From contig VWZS01002273.1 in the NCBI GenBank assembly GCA_013397075.1, forward strand, positions 62,001 through 126,000: 64,000 bases of DNA. The letters are read 5' to 3'. Made by a program: the position numbers and the translations under genes. Under the pieces are notes generated by a model. That model was given only the letters and a program-made list of their open reading frames with translations, was not told the origin of the DNA and ran no database searches. Shown in pieces: positions 12,951-26,112 of the stretch (positions are counted from its first letter, which is position 1; each line of letters begins with the position of its first letter). The stretch comes from Rhabdornis inornatus (Eukaryota > Chordata > Aves > Passeriformes > Rhabdornithidae).

Positions 12951-15900
12951 ATGCATTTTTTTGTGAGGTTGTCGTGTCACGTTTTGCTTCCTTGTTAAGA
13001 GGGAGCTTGTTAAAAGGAACTGGAACCAGTTCTGTCAAACAGCTTTTCTTCAGCACTGCACCTCTAAGTATGTGAAGGCATGCAGAAAGGTATCTACACT
13101 GAGAAAAATGTTTGGTTTTCTTCTCTTGCTCTTCACCTAGAATTTGCATGTATGTGTTGCATGAAGATTACTCTTCAGGCTAAACAAGCAAAAACGTTGC
13201 AGTTTCGTAAATAAAAATTAATTCTATATTTTCCTTGATGCATGAGATACTTTTTAACCTTTTCTTCCAAGTGACATCCTTTTAATAGAAGTAACCATAG
13301 TTTGCCCTGTTCTCTGTGTTCCAGATTAATGAATCCATGTGGTGATGTCATTTCCAATTTGTGTGGGAAAATGCATCCTGATTACTCTGATTATGAGAGT
13401 GGTTATAAATCCAATCATTCTTCACTTTTGCTTTCTTCTGTAATAGCTGTAATTCTTAAGATGTGAACATCGTGACCTGTTTTTCAGGTCTTCAATTTTA
13501 TTATCAAAATGGAGAATCTTTTCTGAATCACTTGAAAATCTTCCTTGGCAGAAAAGCTAAAGTTTTTCACAAAGCAGACTCCTTTTCAGTTTTTTTTTTT
13601 CAGTTTTCCAGTTCCTTTTTTTTCTGTTTTCAAGAGTAAAATATTAATAACTAATAATGACTGTCAGATATGCGTACTTTAGGGAAAATTTCAAGACTGA
13701 TAGATTCTAACGGAAGAATAAACAGTTACCCTGATCTAAGCTAATCTTATGTAAAACATAAATCACATAAACCAGAAGAGTAAGTCTTGCAGTAACATAG
13801 TATTTTTTTCCTGTCTGTGCTCCAGGAAGACCCATCCTTTTTTTTAATGATTCAAACGTGAGAAAATAGGAATGTGTTTTTATATTTAGTTTCAAATTTC
13901 AATTTTCAAATTTCAATTTTCAATTTTTAAATATAAGTGATCTACAGTGATTGATGCAATTCTAGGTAAACTTTCATGACTAATATTTTGAGTCATGAAA
14001 GAGGCAGAGGTATCAATGACCTTCATCTATGCTGACCTCCAACAAAATACACAGAAAAAAGCAGCAATTGTCACATTAAGAATAAGAAGTTTATTTTCTA
14101 CTTTGTGTGAGTTGTCCTTCTGTTATTTTATTTTAATCCAGTTAAAATATGCTGTTAAAGATCTCTAGATGTCTTTTGCAAGCTTATGACAATACATCTG
14201 AAGGTATTATCCAAACATTCCAGATTGTTTAGGAATAAAAAAGGCATGAGAGGTGTTACACTAAATCACATAACAGGATATATGTTTCCTTCTACAGTAG
14301 ATCATCAGCATTGCATAATTTTACATTTCATTAGACTTACTATATGCTGGAAATATTAAGAACAATTTTCTTTTACAATTCACGTTCAACACTCACACTT
14401 TATTGAATTCTGGAATTTCCCAGAATCCTAGAATTCTGCAAGTGAGAGCCTACAAGTTTGAAGTGGCATTTACTCCTTCAATGAATATTAGATATGATAG
14501 ATTTCTCTGTTCCATGAGAAATGCAGAAAATTTGTAAACATTGATATTTTTTACCTTAAATTTTACATCTTTTCTGCCCTACTTAAGTTTACAAATTTTC
14601 ATTATTGAAGTGCCTTGAAGTAGAGCTACTGGCTTTTCTTCTTACTTTAACCAGAGAAAAAGGCTGAAGCTAGAATAGTACCAATAAGTATAGACTATAT
14701 AAGCATTTCCACTTTGCATTTTTGTTGAAGTATTTTTCTTGTTTTAAACTTTAAGCTTTCTTGTTTTAAACTTTCTTTCTTTTATCTCTTTCTTTTCTTA
14801 TTTTCTTTTTTTTTACCTTCATTTTCTTTCTCAAAGAACAGAAAAATAAAATGGATGCCACACCTGCTGTCTTTGTTTATATTGTAATTTATTGTCTTCA
14901 TAGGCCAAAGAGTTGTTCAGGAACATTGCTTTGCTGTGTACCAGGAGAAATAAAGACTGTTAACACCACTCACTGAAAATAAAGTATCATTAACTAAAGT
15001 ACAGGTAATTACAATAAGTGTTGCTAAATGTTGATAGCACACTTAGTCTGAGAAGACCCACATATAGTCTACTTAAGTGTTTTTATACAGCAAGTGATGT
15101 ATTTAATTAATAGTTAAAGTAGTCTTCGGAGTAGTTTTCCTTTCATTTCTTCAGCTGCTTTGAAATAAGCATCTTCGTTAATTGACTTTTTGAGAGAGAT
15201 CAAAACTCCATTTGTCCAGGGACATATAAGAGGCAATGAACTGTTGCATTAAAAAGACATTGAAGTGCATGTCCAAGAAGAGTAATGAAACTGATGAAGA
15301 GCACAACTCTTATGAGAGGGGCAAAGAGAATTTTAGTGAGGGCATTCTCCTCCCGAAGAGAAGGCTCAAAAGTGTCAATCTCTAGTGAAATCAAAGAGAT
15401 ACATGACAGCATGCATGTCTGGAAAAATACTTTTGAAGGATGCAGTTAAAGGACAGCCTACATTCCAGCACGACAAAGCCTCCCAACCTCAATTTTGAAG
15501 TGATCAGATTCTTTGTCATCTTCAGAGAACTGTCAGGGCTTACCTCTGAAAAAGAGACTTATTTTGAAAATGCATTTCCGGACATCCAGCTTCTGGAGGT
15601 GTTGAAGGTAATTGTCAGCTTTTCTGAAACATAAGATGAAATAGCAATGATTTTTAGTGAGCATAGACAGCTCTTCAGCCACCTATGCTTAAGTAGGAGA
15701 TCAGTCTGAAAGTTTCTGTAATTTACTGTTGAAACCAAAAGTACAAACAAATTGTTTAAGAAAACATATGGTTTCCATTGTAGGTGTATCCTCATGATGA
15801 TATTGTTGTGTAAGATAATAAACCAGTAAGAATAACTTAGTTGTTATTATTTAACTGAAGAATGTGCAAAAGTGATAGGGGAAAGAAGTTCTGATTATTC

Positions 15901-16907
15901 TAAGTGTCTGAGGAACTAATAGTGTAGTCTTTCTAACATTATAGGATTAATAACAGTATAGGGGTTTTTATCTCCATAGATCTACAATTATGCCAAAAAC
16001 TCAAAAGACATCTATAAAATAACGTTTTTACTGTTAAAATTTCAGTGCATTTCTGCAGTAATATACTATTTGAACATTAAACCATTCCACTTCAATGTAT
16101 TATTTTCTTTAAAATAATAGCATATATTTCTGTTGACGTCTTTATGTTTTTATAAAAACTTTTATATACACATAAATGGGTAGCGACTATGGGAAAAATA
16201 TATTTAATACAAAAATATATTTTAGAAGTTCAAGTTCAAATACAAATTAGTAATAAAATTTTCATATTGAGTTGGTTTTTTTTTCCCCCTCAGGTCAGTC
16301 ATGACATTTATATTTGCTTTAGCAAAAAGTTTGTAAATCTCCTGTCAGCTCGTAAAGAATGAATACACTGTTGTATTTATATATCCATTTCATTGTAAAA
16401 GGAAAATCTGGAAAATTTAAGAGTAAAAAAACCCATATGAAGAATGGGTTAAAGCACATGGTTGGTTTATGTTTTACTTCTCTTTCCTCTGTCTGCAGAT
16501 ACTGTAGTGCAGTAACTTTTTCCCTTCTATAATCTGTTATTTGTAGATTGTGACGCAAAAAAAATACAAATGGTTTGAGCCATCCAGAATGCAAGCAGCA
16601 AGGCTAGCCTGGAAATGCTTCTTGCAGAATTTCAAACTGCAGTAGAAGACAAGGCACAATATTCAGACCTTATAAAACCAAGAGTTTTTTGCTTTCACTC
16701 GCCTTCAAGAAAACCAAGTTGAAAGCCAAAAAACTCAACTGCCAGTGTTATCATGCCCTCCAGATCACTCTAGATGCTTCTGCTTCCCCATCAAATCATA
16801 ATTAAGAAATTCTCCCAGTAAAAATATGAGTTCTACAATGCAGTTCTATAATAGTAGAGAGTTTATTCCCCTCACCACTTACATTATATAAGTTAGTAAA
16901 TAGAGAC
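12951..16907. other. Unassigned AT-rich DNA
   Basis: No gene or repeat family recognised across about 4 kb. Small low-complexity patches: TTTCAAATT-type repeats at 13886-13930 and C/T-rich DNA at 14755-14830. Frames of 60-91 codons have no known motifs. Confidence 0.5.
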
Positions 16908-17631
16908 TGACGCGGCTCGCCCTCCTATTGTCCACTCTGGCCTGCCCAGCTAGCCCCTGAGGGCAAAGGCCAGCGCCAGGAGTGGGCCATTTCCCAGATT
17001 CTTGAAAACCAGGAATCTGGCGAGGGCACCAAGCCCTTAGAGCAGATACCGTGTCCGAGAGAAGTAAAGAGCAAGGATGAGTCCTTCTGTGGATCCAGGA
17101 GGGTTTTATTGGAGCCAGGGTGGGGGTCAACTAGGAGCAAGAGAAGCGAACCACAGAAGGCAAAAGGAATGAATCCACAGAAGGCAAAAATCACAGGTGT
17201 GCAGCAACTTAAATACGGGGGAGGTCCCAAGGGAGGGTACAAAGCATAAACCAATCAGGGCACTTGGGAGAGGAACACAAGGCGGGGACAAAAACTTGAA
17301 CAACCAATGAGGGAAAACATAGGCGGGGCATACAAAGCTGTGACAAATGATACATCGAGGGAGGGATAAATGACACAGAACTTTCTAGGTGTTTGGGAAG
17401 GGCTAGGGAGGATTGACAATAGAAGGGGAGGGTTTTGCGTTGACCAATGGGGGACTTTCTGGGTGTTTGGAAGGAGCCAGGGAGGATTGACAATACTAGG
17501 GGACTGGATTGGGGCGAGTGGTGGGGCAAGGGCGGGAAAGGGAGACCCGGAGCAGACCATCTAGGGAAGAAACCATTACAATAAATGGGGAAAAACGAGA
17601 TAACAACAAACGAAAACAGCGAACCGCAACA
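16908..17631 (-). mobile_element. Solo endogenous retrovirus LTR with 6-bp target duplication
   Basis: On the minus strand the element starts TGTTGCGG (17631) and ends CCGCGTCA (16908). AGAGAC flanks it on both sides (16902-16907 and 17632-17637), a perfect 6-bp target-site duplication. Its features are a TATA-like GTATTTAAG (complement of 17207-17216), AATAAA (complement of 17105-17110) and several CCAAT-like boxes (complements of ATTGG/CCAAT around 17250-17520). It is the same family as 1-447. U3 carries a duplicated block (17381-17428 and 17455-17501), and a CCACAGAAGGCAAAA repeat lies at 17151-17165 and 17175-17189. A 6-bp duplication is typical of class II (ERVK/alpharetrovirus-like) insertions. 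No internal retroviral sequence remains, so it is a solo LTR. The 151- and 101-codon frames inside it are chance. Confidence 0.9.
17381..17501 (-). repeat. Direct repeat in LTR U3 (74-bp offset)
   Basis: CTTTCT-GGTGTTTGG...AGGGAGGATTGACAATA...AGGGG occurs at 17381-17428 and again at 17455-17501 with a few mismatches and one indel. Duplicated U3 blocks are common enhancer arrangements in retroviral LTRs; an enhancer role here is inference. Confidence 0.85.
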
Positions 17632-17637
17632 AGAGAC

Positions 17638-20600
17638 ATCAGCAGCCTCTGTGTCACTTGTCAAATTATTTTGGGACTGGGGACAGATCTCAGATTATGA
17701 AGACACTGCTGTACTGCTAGATGAAATTCCTATAAATTTTTTCCATCAATATGAGTTTCCAGAGAAAGTTATGCTGATGGAAATATTGCTAGATGTGAGT
17801 TTTTAGATAATACATATTTTGTTTTTGAAAGAATTTCATTTGCCAAAATCTATGATAAAATATGTATCTAAAGACTATAGAGTTTTGTAGACTGTTTGAA
17901 GATGGCTCTGTGAAGAGGTACTTTGTCAATAAGAAATATCAGACTGGTGAAACTGGAACATCTCTGATATTACTTCAGCTGTTTATTTCTATTTCCAAGT
18001 TACAGCTGAGGAAATATGAGGTTGATCTCAGTGATATTGGTGGCCTTCTGGCCCTGTAAAAGAAAAAAGTGGTTGTGGCAAGGGTTGGGAGTGTGAAATG
18101 CAGTGGAAATGGCTCATGATTAGAATAGATAGTCTGTCTAAGAGAAAACAAAATACTCAGTGACAAAGCAGTCTTTGAGCTACTCCAACTTTTACATTTG
18201 TATAGTTCTTTTGAACAGCAGAATCTCCAGACAGAATGGCAACATGCTTCAGTAATATTCAGAGTATACAAAATTTGCACAAGGATAAAGTTGTTCCTTG
18301 GTTGATTGATACGTGGCCCAGAAACCTTGCAGGTCCTTACAGTAGTCTTCAACAGATCAAAGAGCACATCCATAATTTAAAGGATTTCTCTCTCTTCGGT
18401 GATTAGCAAAACATCTGTGTAACATATTTGATAATGTCACTTAAAATTGGGGGATTTATTCACGTTCCAGTCTCTCATTACTTATAAAATTTGTAGCCTC
18501 TTTCATAAAAGATATGCCTAGTTTCTTTCCTTTACAATGCAAACAAGGTTATTGAAGACAATAGTGAAATACTTAAACTGGTAACTATTAAAATCTTTTC
18601 ACTACCATAAAGCATCCAGAGAGTCTTTCCTGCCGCACCTGAACAATTATTAATCTCATCTTGCTGCTTTTTTTTCTTTCATCAGTTTAAAACCTGGAAA
18701 TTATAATTATCAGAGATCATCAATGCAATGAAAGAAGGAAAATAGGGCAACAAAAATGATACTAAACAGAGCAGATAGAAAACTTATCACAGATATGAAG
18801 AGGTATGTCCTTCAGTATTCCTCCTCCTCCCCTAACCTAAAGGTCAGTGATTGAAAAAAGGAATAGAAAAAGCACCTGTCTGTGGAGATGAGGGAGAGGA
18901 AGGCACTATTGCTGCTTGCTTACAAACAAATGAGCAGCCATTCTGTTTCTTGATCCCACGGACGTCAGAAGTGCCAGACCTAAACCCCACATGGAAGAGG
19001 ACTGCTCTGTATGACCTCTGAAAACCCAAATGCTACCATGAACGTAATAAGCAAGCTATCAAAGTCAAATATAATTCATAGTAGTCCTGAGTAATTGATA
19101 AATACATTTTATTTGCCTGATAGTGTGAGGAAGTGTTTTAACCAATTTAAGAATGATGTAGGACATTAACACAAAAAAGGGTGCATTTACGTTAACTTCT
19201 CTAGAGCAGCAAAGTCAACTTGGTTTTACCTGAGCTCTTTGGAGGTCTTTTTTCATCATTATTCACCATTAAAATTTCAATCAATTAATTCCCTTTCATT
19301 TATAATTTTAAAATAAATTTAAAAATATAAAAAGGGGCTTAATTACTTCTAAATCCTGAGTTCCTAAGAAATACCTTGAGACCTGTTCTTCTTCCAGTGT
19401 TTTTCCCTTGTAATTGCTCAATAAGCAAAAGTGTCTGGTCACATAGGAACAATATAATAAAAACAATCACAGCAGCCTGCTAAAATCTCTTATTAAATTT
19501 CATTAAAGTTTCAGTCTCCTACATGTTTTCTTGGAGAAGTTACACAGCACAGTGAGATATCATTGTAGCTCACGGATGCCTCCTCCATCTTTTTATAAAT
19601 TAGGTGTTATCTCATGCTGCTTTAAAACCCCAGATTAAATAAATAAATAAAAATTGCAACTATTACTATTCTATGCTATCCAGCAACACTTGGAACTTTG
19701 CCCTTTAACTTGAGAAAGAAAAAGTTGTATGAGGTGCAGAAATAACTTACAGTATTTTCAAGGTTGTTCTCTGGTGCTGTTCATGGCACCTGAGAATACA
19801 AGTTTGAGACTTAAAAATTCAGAGTAGTCTTGTTTGCAAAGGAAGCAGTCTACAATATTATAAGGATTAATCCAAAGGATATGCTGCTCATTAGAGGTTT
19901 AAGAGGTTGCAGTTTCAAGGTTTTTCATGCTCAGTTGCCTCAAATCACCCATGTTTACAGACCTTTAAAATATTCATGGTCTGTGAATCTCTGAAGGGAT
20001 GGTACACATTAGGAGTCTGACATAAACATCAGTGTGTGAATTTTATGTATTTAGGTAGTTGAAAAAATATGGTTCAATATTTTATAAAGTGTGGCTCTGT
20101 GAATTAATACTGCCGGAAATGATCACATCCAAATTGGAATGAGTAAGAAATACATATCCTTGTAACACTGCACAGCAGCAAGCAAACCAATCTAGTTAAT
20201 TTATACCAGGTGGTATGACTAGAAATATTTTTCTGTGATTTGGAGAATCATATTTCTTGTCTATAATTTGTAGAAGTAAAAATAATATCTACCTGTTTAG
20301 AAAAGACTGGCATTTTACAGATAGTCTACACACAATTAAGATAAAAAAGAGTGTTTTATAGTGTCAGCTACTATTTACAAACTCACTCCATAGAAGTTAT
20401 GGTGATTTATATGACTAGAGAATCTTCTGTGCAATATACTTTGGGGGGAAAAAACAACACCATCTTAGAGTGATAGTAATATGATAATATGGCGCAAAAA
20501 CTTTATCAAAAGGTGTATTAATTAATTCACTAGTCACTCATCATTAGTTCATGTGCTGTAATAATGAGTTTCAGAATCAAAAAATCCTATTTTCCCAGTA

Positions 20601-21884
20601 ATTTTCTCTGTTTTTAAAGGAGAGACATTTATAAGAATCTTTTAATAAAATGAAAGGGAATCTTTGTTATTTAATATATTAGAAAATTTAAATGAATCTA
20701 CATTTTATCCAAAAAGCTTGAAAAAAAATTATGTGCCTATTATGTTGCTACTGGAGTCTGGCACAAGTTTATTATATCTCATGTTCCTTCTTTTATCTGT
20801 AGTTGTTTCCTCAACTGAATGAGAGTGCATTCATGTCCTTTCAAGAGTTTTGGCTTTAGGTATCTTTTTTACTTCATAGTAGAATTTAGGTCAGCGATCC
20901 AAATTATTTATCGTATAATTTTTAAATTTCATTGTGCCTGGCCATAAATAACATCATAAATGGTAGAGTATCTTATAGAAATGTCTTACAGTGATATGTT
21001 ATTTTAAATATCACTGGAAAGTTGTGCCGTGCAAATATTCGCACATTTGTTTAAAAACCTATAAATTACTTGTATTATTATCTCAAAATACTTGATGGGC
21101 TGAGATCATGTCCTATAAAATAATACATATAGGTGTAGAAAATATCAGATAGACAAGCAGGTATCATAGTTTGTCTTTAGTAGACAGTAAGAATCTTCCC
21201 TTTTACAAAGTCTGGTTAAAGATAGAGAAGATTATGCTAGCTTCAGAAGAACTGGGAGTTTAAGAAAGCTGGAGGAATAAAGCAGCAACCAAAAAGAGAA
21301 TGTTCAGGAAATAAAATTAATATCGACATTTTGCAGAATTTTTAGCAGTGGATACAATTTCAAAATTCCCAAACTCTTCAATGTTTAGGACCAAACCCTT
21401 CCAGGAGTAAATCAGTGTAATTTCACTGAATTAATTTAAGCTATACTGAAATATTCTGTCTCCCCATAGCCTTCCAATATTATCAGCCCCTCTATTCCCT
21501 TGTCATGTCTATCGATTAACACCCTATGGGTGTTGCTTTAGCTAATCTTCATGCATATTTAAATAAACTGTGAGAAAATCTAAGTTGCATTGGAAAACAA
21601 CGAAGTCCAGGCCCAATTTTCGGGCTTTTAAATTGCCATGATATGATTCTTGCTTGAAGAATTCAAATTACTTTTCTGTATTTCAAGTATACACAAACAG
21701 ATTAAAAAATAAGCAGATATGTTCCTATACACTTCAAGGAACAAAAAGACCAGTATAAGGTCTCTCATACCAATGGAGCTTCAAGGCATGCAGCTACCTC
21801 AGAACTGTATCTGGTCTTTTAGAAAATCTTTGATTCTCACAGAACTGAGATGTATCTGCTGCACAGAGCTTCCATCACTGAGGA
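17638..21884. other. Unassigned AT-rich DNA
   Basis: No repeat family or RNA gene recognised. A minus-strand frame at 17975-18373 (132 codons) is the longest here and lacks any motif I know. Many short A/T runs. Confidence 0.5.
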
Positions 21885-23945
21885 TGGCACACCATCTAGT
21901 CAAGATCATCTAGTCAAGCCCTAAGTCAAATAAAGGTCACTATACTAACTAAGTTGTCTTAAACAGTGTTTGTGTTTTAAATATGCCCCAGGATGGAGAC
22001 TCCACAATGTCTTTGGTGAAACTTCACCAGTGCTCAAACAGCTCCAGAGGAAAAACATTTTCATATTTAAGTTATTAAATTACTTATATTTCAATATTTG
22101 TCTAATGCCTCTAATCCTTAACCCCTGAGGAACGCCTGGCACTGCATTTTATATGCCCATCCTTCAAGTACTTACACAAATGGGTAAGTTCTCCCTCTGA
22201 GCCTTCTTTTCTCCAAGCTGAACAGTCCCAGACCTCTCAGCCTGAGCTCATAACAGAGATGCTCCGTTCCCTTCATCATCTTTGTGACTGCTGGATTGAT
22301 TTCAGTATGTTCATGTCTCCTGTACTGGGACACCTGGAATTGGACACAGCGCTCCAGGAGTGGCCTCACCAGTGCTGGACAGAGAGGAAGGAGGATGTCT
22401 ACCTGCTGGTAGTGGTGATTCTAATGCAGCACAGGAAGTTGTTGGCTGTCTTTGCTGCAAGGGCGCCTTACTTGCTCATGTTCATGCTCCTGCCATTAAA
22501 AGAAACCTCCGATCCTTTTCTGAAGTACTCCTTTCTGCTCAACTGGCCTTCAACATCTTCTTGTGCATACATCTTTCTTTGGCTATGGATATACCTACAG
22601 GAGCCTCTCTTATTCCCTTTTATATTCCTTATCCAATCTAAATTGGATGAAGCTTGTCTTTCTTATGTCCCTCTCTGCATCTTTGAGCAACACCTATATT
22701 TCTCCTGGGTCATTTTACGCTGCTTTTCATTCTCATACGACTCATTTTTTTGTCTAAATTTTGTCAGCAGATTCTTGATCATCCACACAGGCCTCCTGTT
22801 GATTTTTTAAATCTGCTGAATTTTCCCATTCAAGCTCAAGAATAGAGTAGATCAATATCGAACTTGGAGGACATGATCATTGGAATTCAAACAATTTCTC
22901 CTGAACCACTCCACTCCACTCATGTTTCCCACTGGATTCTTCTAAGGGGTTCCCTGCCTAAGTCTGGTCCTCTAAAGCCTGGGCTTGTGATCTTGCATTT
23001 TGCCCTGCTTCTTCCTTTCAAAAAGTTGCACTCCACCACCTCATGGTCACCACAGCTGAAGGATTCCCTTGCTTCTAATGTAATTTGTCTGCACGCTCAG
23101 TCTTCCTCTTCTTTTGGTTTTCTTGAGTTTCTTGGGTGGGTGGGCTTTGCCTCACAATCTCCCGCTGCTGGAATTACCTTTTACCCAGTCAGACACAGTA
23201 ACTGTGCTGTGATTTCAACACAGTTAGTGAGGTAGCTTTCCTTGTGGCCTGTAAATTCTGTATTCTTTATGTCTATTATCAGTAATGCATTCTTCTGTCC
23301 ACCTTTGTCATCCTCCCCCTAGGTCTGACATAACATCTGGACAATAGTAACACTTCTTTCTTATCTCGAGGTCCTGCTGTAGGATGCAAATTTCCAGATA
23401 TTCATGAAGGCATATTTAGGGTGGGGGAGGAGGAGGGCTTCAGTGGTTGGTTGTCACAGATGCCATCTCTACCTTCACTTTGTGAAGTGATCTTTGATCA
23501 GTGATATGTCTATGAGCAGTTTCTTCTTTTCGCAGTTTACCACAGTGGGAATTACTGTCTGGAAGTATTGCCCAGGATGTGTTAACCAGACCTCACCTCT
23601 GCCAGGACTGGAGTTAACACCATCCTTCTGTACTTATCTCATGGCAGAGTCCCTCTGTTGCTTTAGCAGTGTTTGGGACAGGCACCTGTGCTCTTTAAGT
23701 CCTTCACCCCATCAGTGAGGACTAAGTCCTGAGAAGTAGGTGTGTCTTTTAGCTGTATGAAGAGAAATTCACCTACTTCTTGATTAGGAGGTCATGGCAG
23801 ACACTAATAATACCAATCATGTTTGTCTGCCTTCTTAGCCCAGAGCCGTATATCCTCAGCTATTTCCTTTCCCATTGCCAGCTCGTCTAAATGATCCCAA
23901 CGCAGGGCACAGAAACTGCTGCACAAAGTCTTGTTTCTCCTGGCT
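21885..23945 (-). mobile_element. CR1 LINE copy with reverse-transcriptase core deleted
   Basis: Read from high to low coordinates on the minus strand. The endonuclease half spans about 23.9-22.87 kb; the SCGDHEVVE string at about 23030-23062 is the C-terminal SDH-type motif of the CR1 AP-like endonuclease. The endonuclease-RT linker lies near 22800-22570. It is followed directly by the RT C-terminal part (GLGLFSLEKRRLRG near 22190-22230, and RPLLE-CVQF near 22340-22370), then 3' UTR to about 21885. The RT palm and fingers between linker and C-terminal part, expected to be roughly 1 kb, are absent. Frameshifts abound. The outer limit above 23.5 kb is less sure. CR1 ORF2 is normally one endonuclease-RT polyprotein; this copy cannot encode it. 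Confidence 0.85.
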
Positions 23946-26091
23946 CCCTCTGCTATCTGTGCTTCCAATTTTTATACAAATAAAAATGGAAACTTCAGCA
24001 ACACAGACACTTAGGGATACAAATGTACTGTTAGAATCACAAAGGTAATTGCCTGGAGATAACGACCCATTTTCATTGAAATAAAAAAAAGTATTATAAC
24101 AATTCTCTGGGACAGAAATTTAATTGAAGAAATAAGGATACATTTGATCTGTGTAGTAGGGCAAATAAGGTCATTCTCCTTAATAAAACAGTTCATCACC
24201 TGTTGTCACCTCTTATGTTCATGTGCAGAGTACTACAACCTACTTTTCTGACTGCAAGCAGAAAAAAAAAACCTTCCTTATCCACTTCTAATCACAGATG
24301 CTCAAATTGATTTACAAATTAAATAATTCATTTGGAAAATACTAGTCTTTCACAGGCAATTTGAGAAGAAATAATGTTAATGATTCTACTGCTGGAATAT
24401 TCTTAGGAAGAGCTAATTTCTTCCAGCTCAGGTTAGTCACTGAGTGACTAATTTGACTAATGTTTATGAGTTATTCTTATATTGAAAATTTAGTTTTTTC
24501 CATATATCATGTTTCTCAAATACAAAATTTTAATATCTAATTATAATTTAGTGATAAATTTTTCACAGTGGGTTCACACGTCGGTTATTCCCAAAGGTAG
24601 TTGAAAAAGCTTCCTAATGTAAAATTTGCATAGATTTAAAGCTGTTGATTAGATGAAGACACCAGTTAAATGCCCAGCAGTTACAGGGTGCAGATACTCG
24701 TCAGTGTTATATAGACTGGTAAGGTCTAGAGATAAAAGGAAAAAATGCAAAGAAAAAAAAGGGAAAAGGAGAGTTCGCATTTTTTCATTGCTATATTTTT
24801 TTATAAGTCAAAAATTACTATTTCTTAACATAAAGTTAAGAGGGTCATTGGAGAAGGAAAGCGCGTAAGATGCATTTTTAATCTAATATTATTTCTGTCT
24901 TGAGACAAAATAAATAAGCAATAATTCTTTCTATGTTGCAATGCACACAGCAACCTATTATATTGGGGAAAGATTGTGATTCCTTTGTTCTACAAGCAGG
25001 AACCATTAAATAGTTGCTCTAGTGAAAAAGAAATGAAAGTTGATGCTTATTTCTGGTTTGAATTAGGTAGCAATTGAAAAATCAATTGTTTTCTACTCTC
25101 TCAATTAGGAAGAAATCCATCACAACCAAACAATGTAGACATCTTATGAAAACCTTAGCCCTTGAATCCAGGTTTGCAGGGGTTTATGCTATGAGTTGTT
25201 TAGAGATTAAATAATAAGGCAAAATTTCCCTATCTTTTATAATCCTCAGTCACAGTAATGGTATAAAATGTGCCATAATCTTAATTTAACTATATGACAG
25301 GGAAAAACAATTCTTTTCCTTATTCTGGTACATCCGTGTTATCGTTCATCAGTTTTTGTAGTATAAACATAAAGTCTACTGAAAAATATAAACAACACAG
25401 GGGCAATTCACATACTTGTGATTGTCTCTTTTTTTTTTCTTTTTATGAAATTATCTCCTTATTTTGCAATATCATAAAACAACTTTTTTGTCTTATATTT
25501 CACACTTGTATTTCCTTGGATACAAAAATGGGCTCATCCCTGTCCAAAAGACTAATAGTTTAATACTAAATTGGGACCTTATTTCCAATTACTCTGTTTG
25601 CTGCCACTGTTGTTGCTATTGATTTACGAAAAGTAACATTTCCTAAAACTTCCTTTCTTTTAAAGCAGAAACTGTTTAATCTGATAAAGGCTGGAGTGCA
25701 AAGTGACTTTATGTGAAAAATTAATTTTTTCAATATGCCTGAACTTTCTCAATTCAGTCAATATACCTTAAGTAGTATGAACTAAAGGCATAATATTCCA
25801 AAATTATCTGTTCTCTTAGAGAATAGACAGATTGGTGCCGAAATGATCCAATTGTAAAGGATTGATGCAATTTGGAACAAAAGCAAGCTGGTAAGAGATT
25901 CAGAGACGTGCTGAGGATTGCCAATGATCTGCCTGAAAATCGTTCATAATTTTCCCATCCAAACATGCTTTCCTCATCTGTAACTATCTACAAATTCAAA
26001 AAAATCAAAATTTCACAGATAAAAGAAGCGGTCAAACATTAAGAACAAAGGAATGGAGCCAAAACCACAGATTCTTAAGCTACACTTTTCC
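23946..26091. other. Unassigned AT-rich DNA
   Basis: No gene, RNA or repeat family recognised; frames are 60-89 codons with no motif. Confidence 0.5.
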
Positions 26092-26112
26092 TTTTTTTTT
26101 TTTTTTTTTTTT
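26092..26112. repeat. Poly-T tract, 21 bp
   Basis: Uninterrupted run of 21 T. No processed pseudogene or SINE body is recognisable beside it. Confidence 0.95.

Noticed and set aside
17209..17664. 151-codon minus-strand frame rich in Pro, Ser and Phe
   Set aside because: It lies in the U3 region of a solo LTR, where pyrimidine-rich sequence keeps a frame open.
17585..17806. 73-codon plus-strand frame with an acidic segment near a GTGAG donor-like site
   Set aside because: It begins inside the solo LTR and has no matching acceptor or family similarity, so an exon call is not supported.
22259..22810. 183-codon plus-strand frame
   Set aside because: It is antisense to CR1 ORF2 sequence (RT C-terminus and linker on the minus strand).
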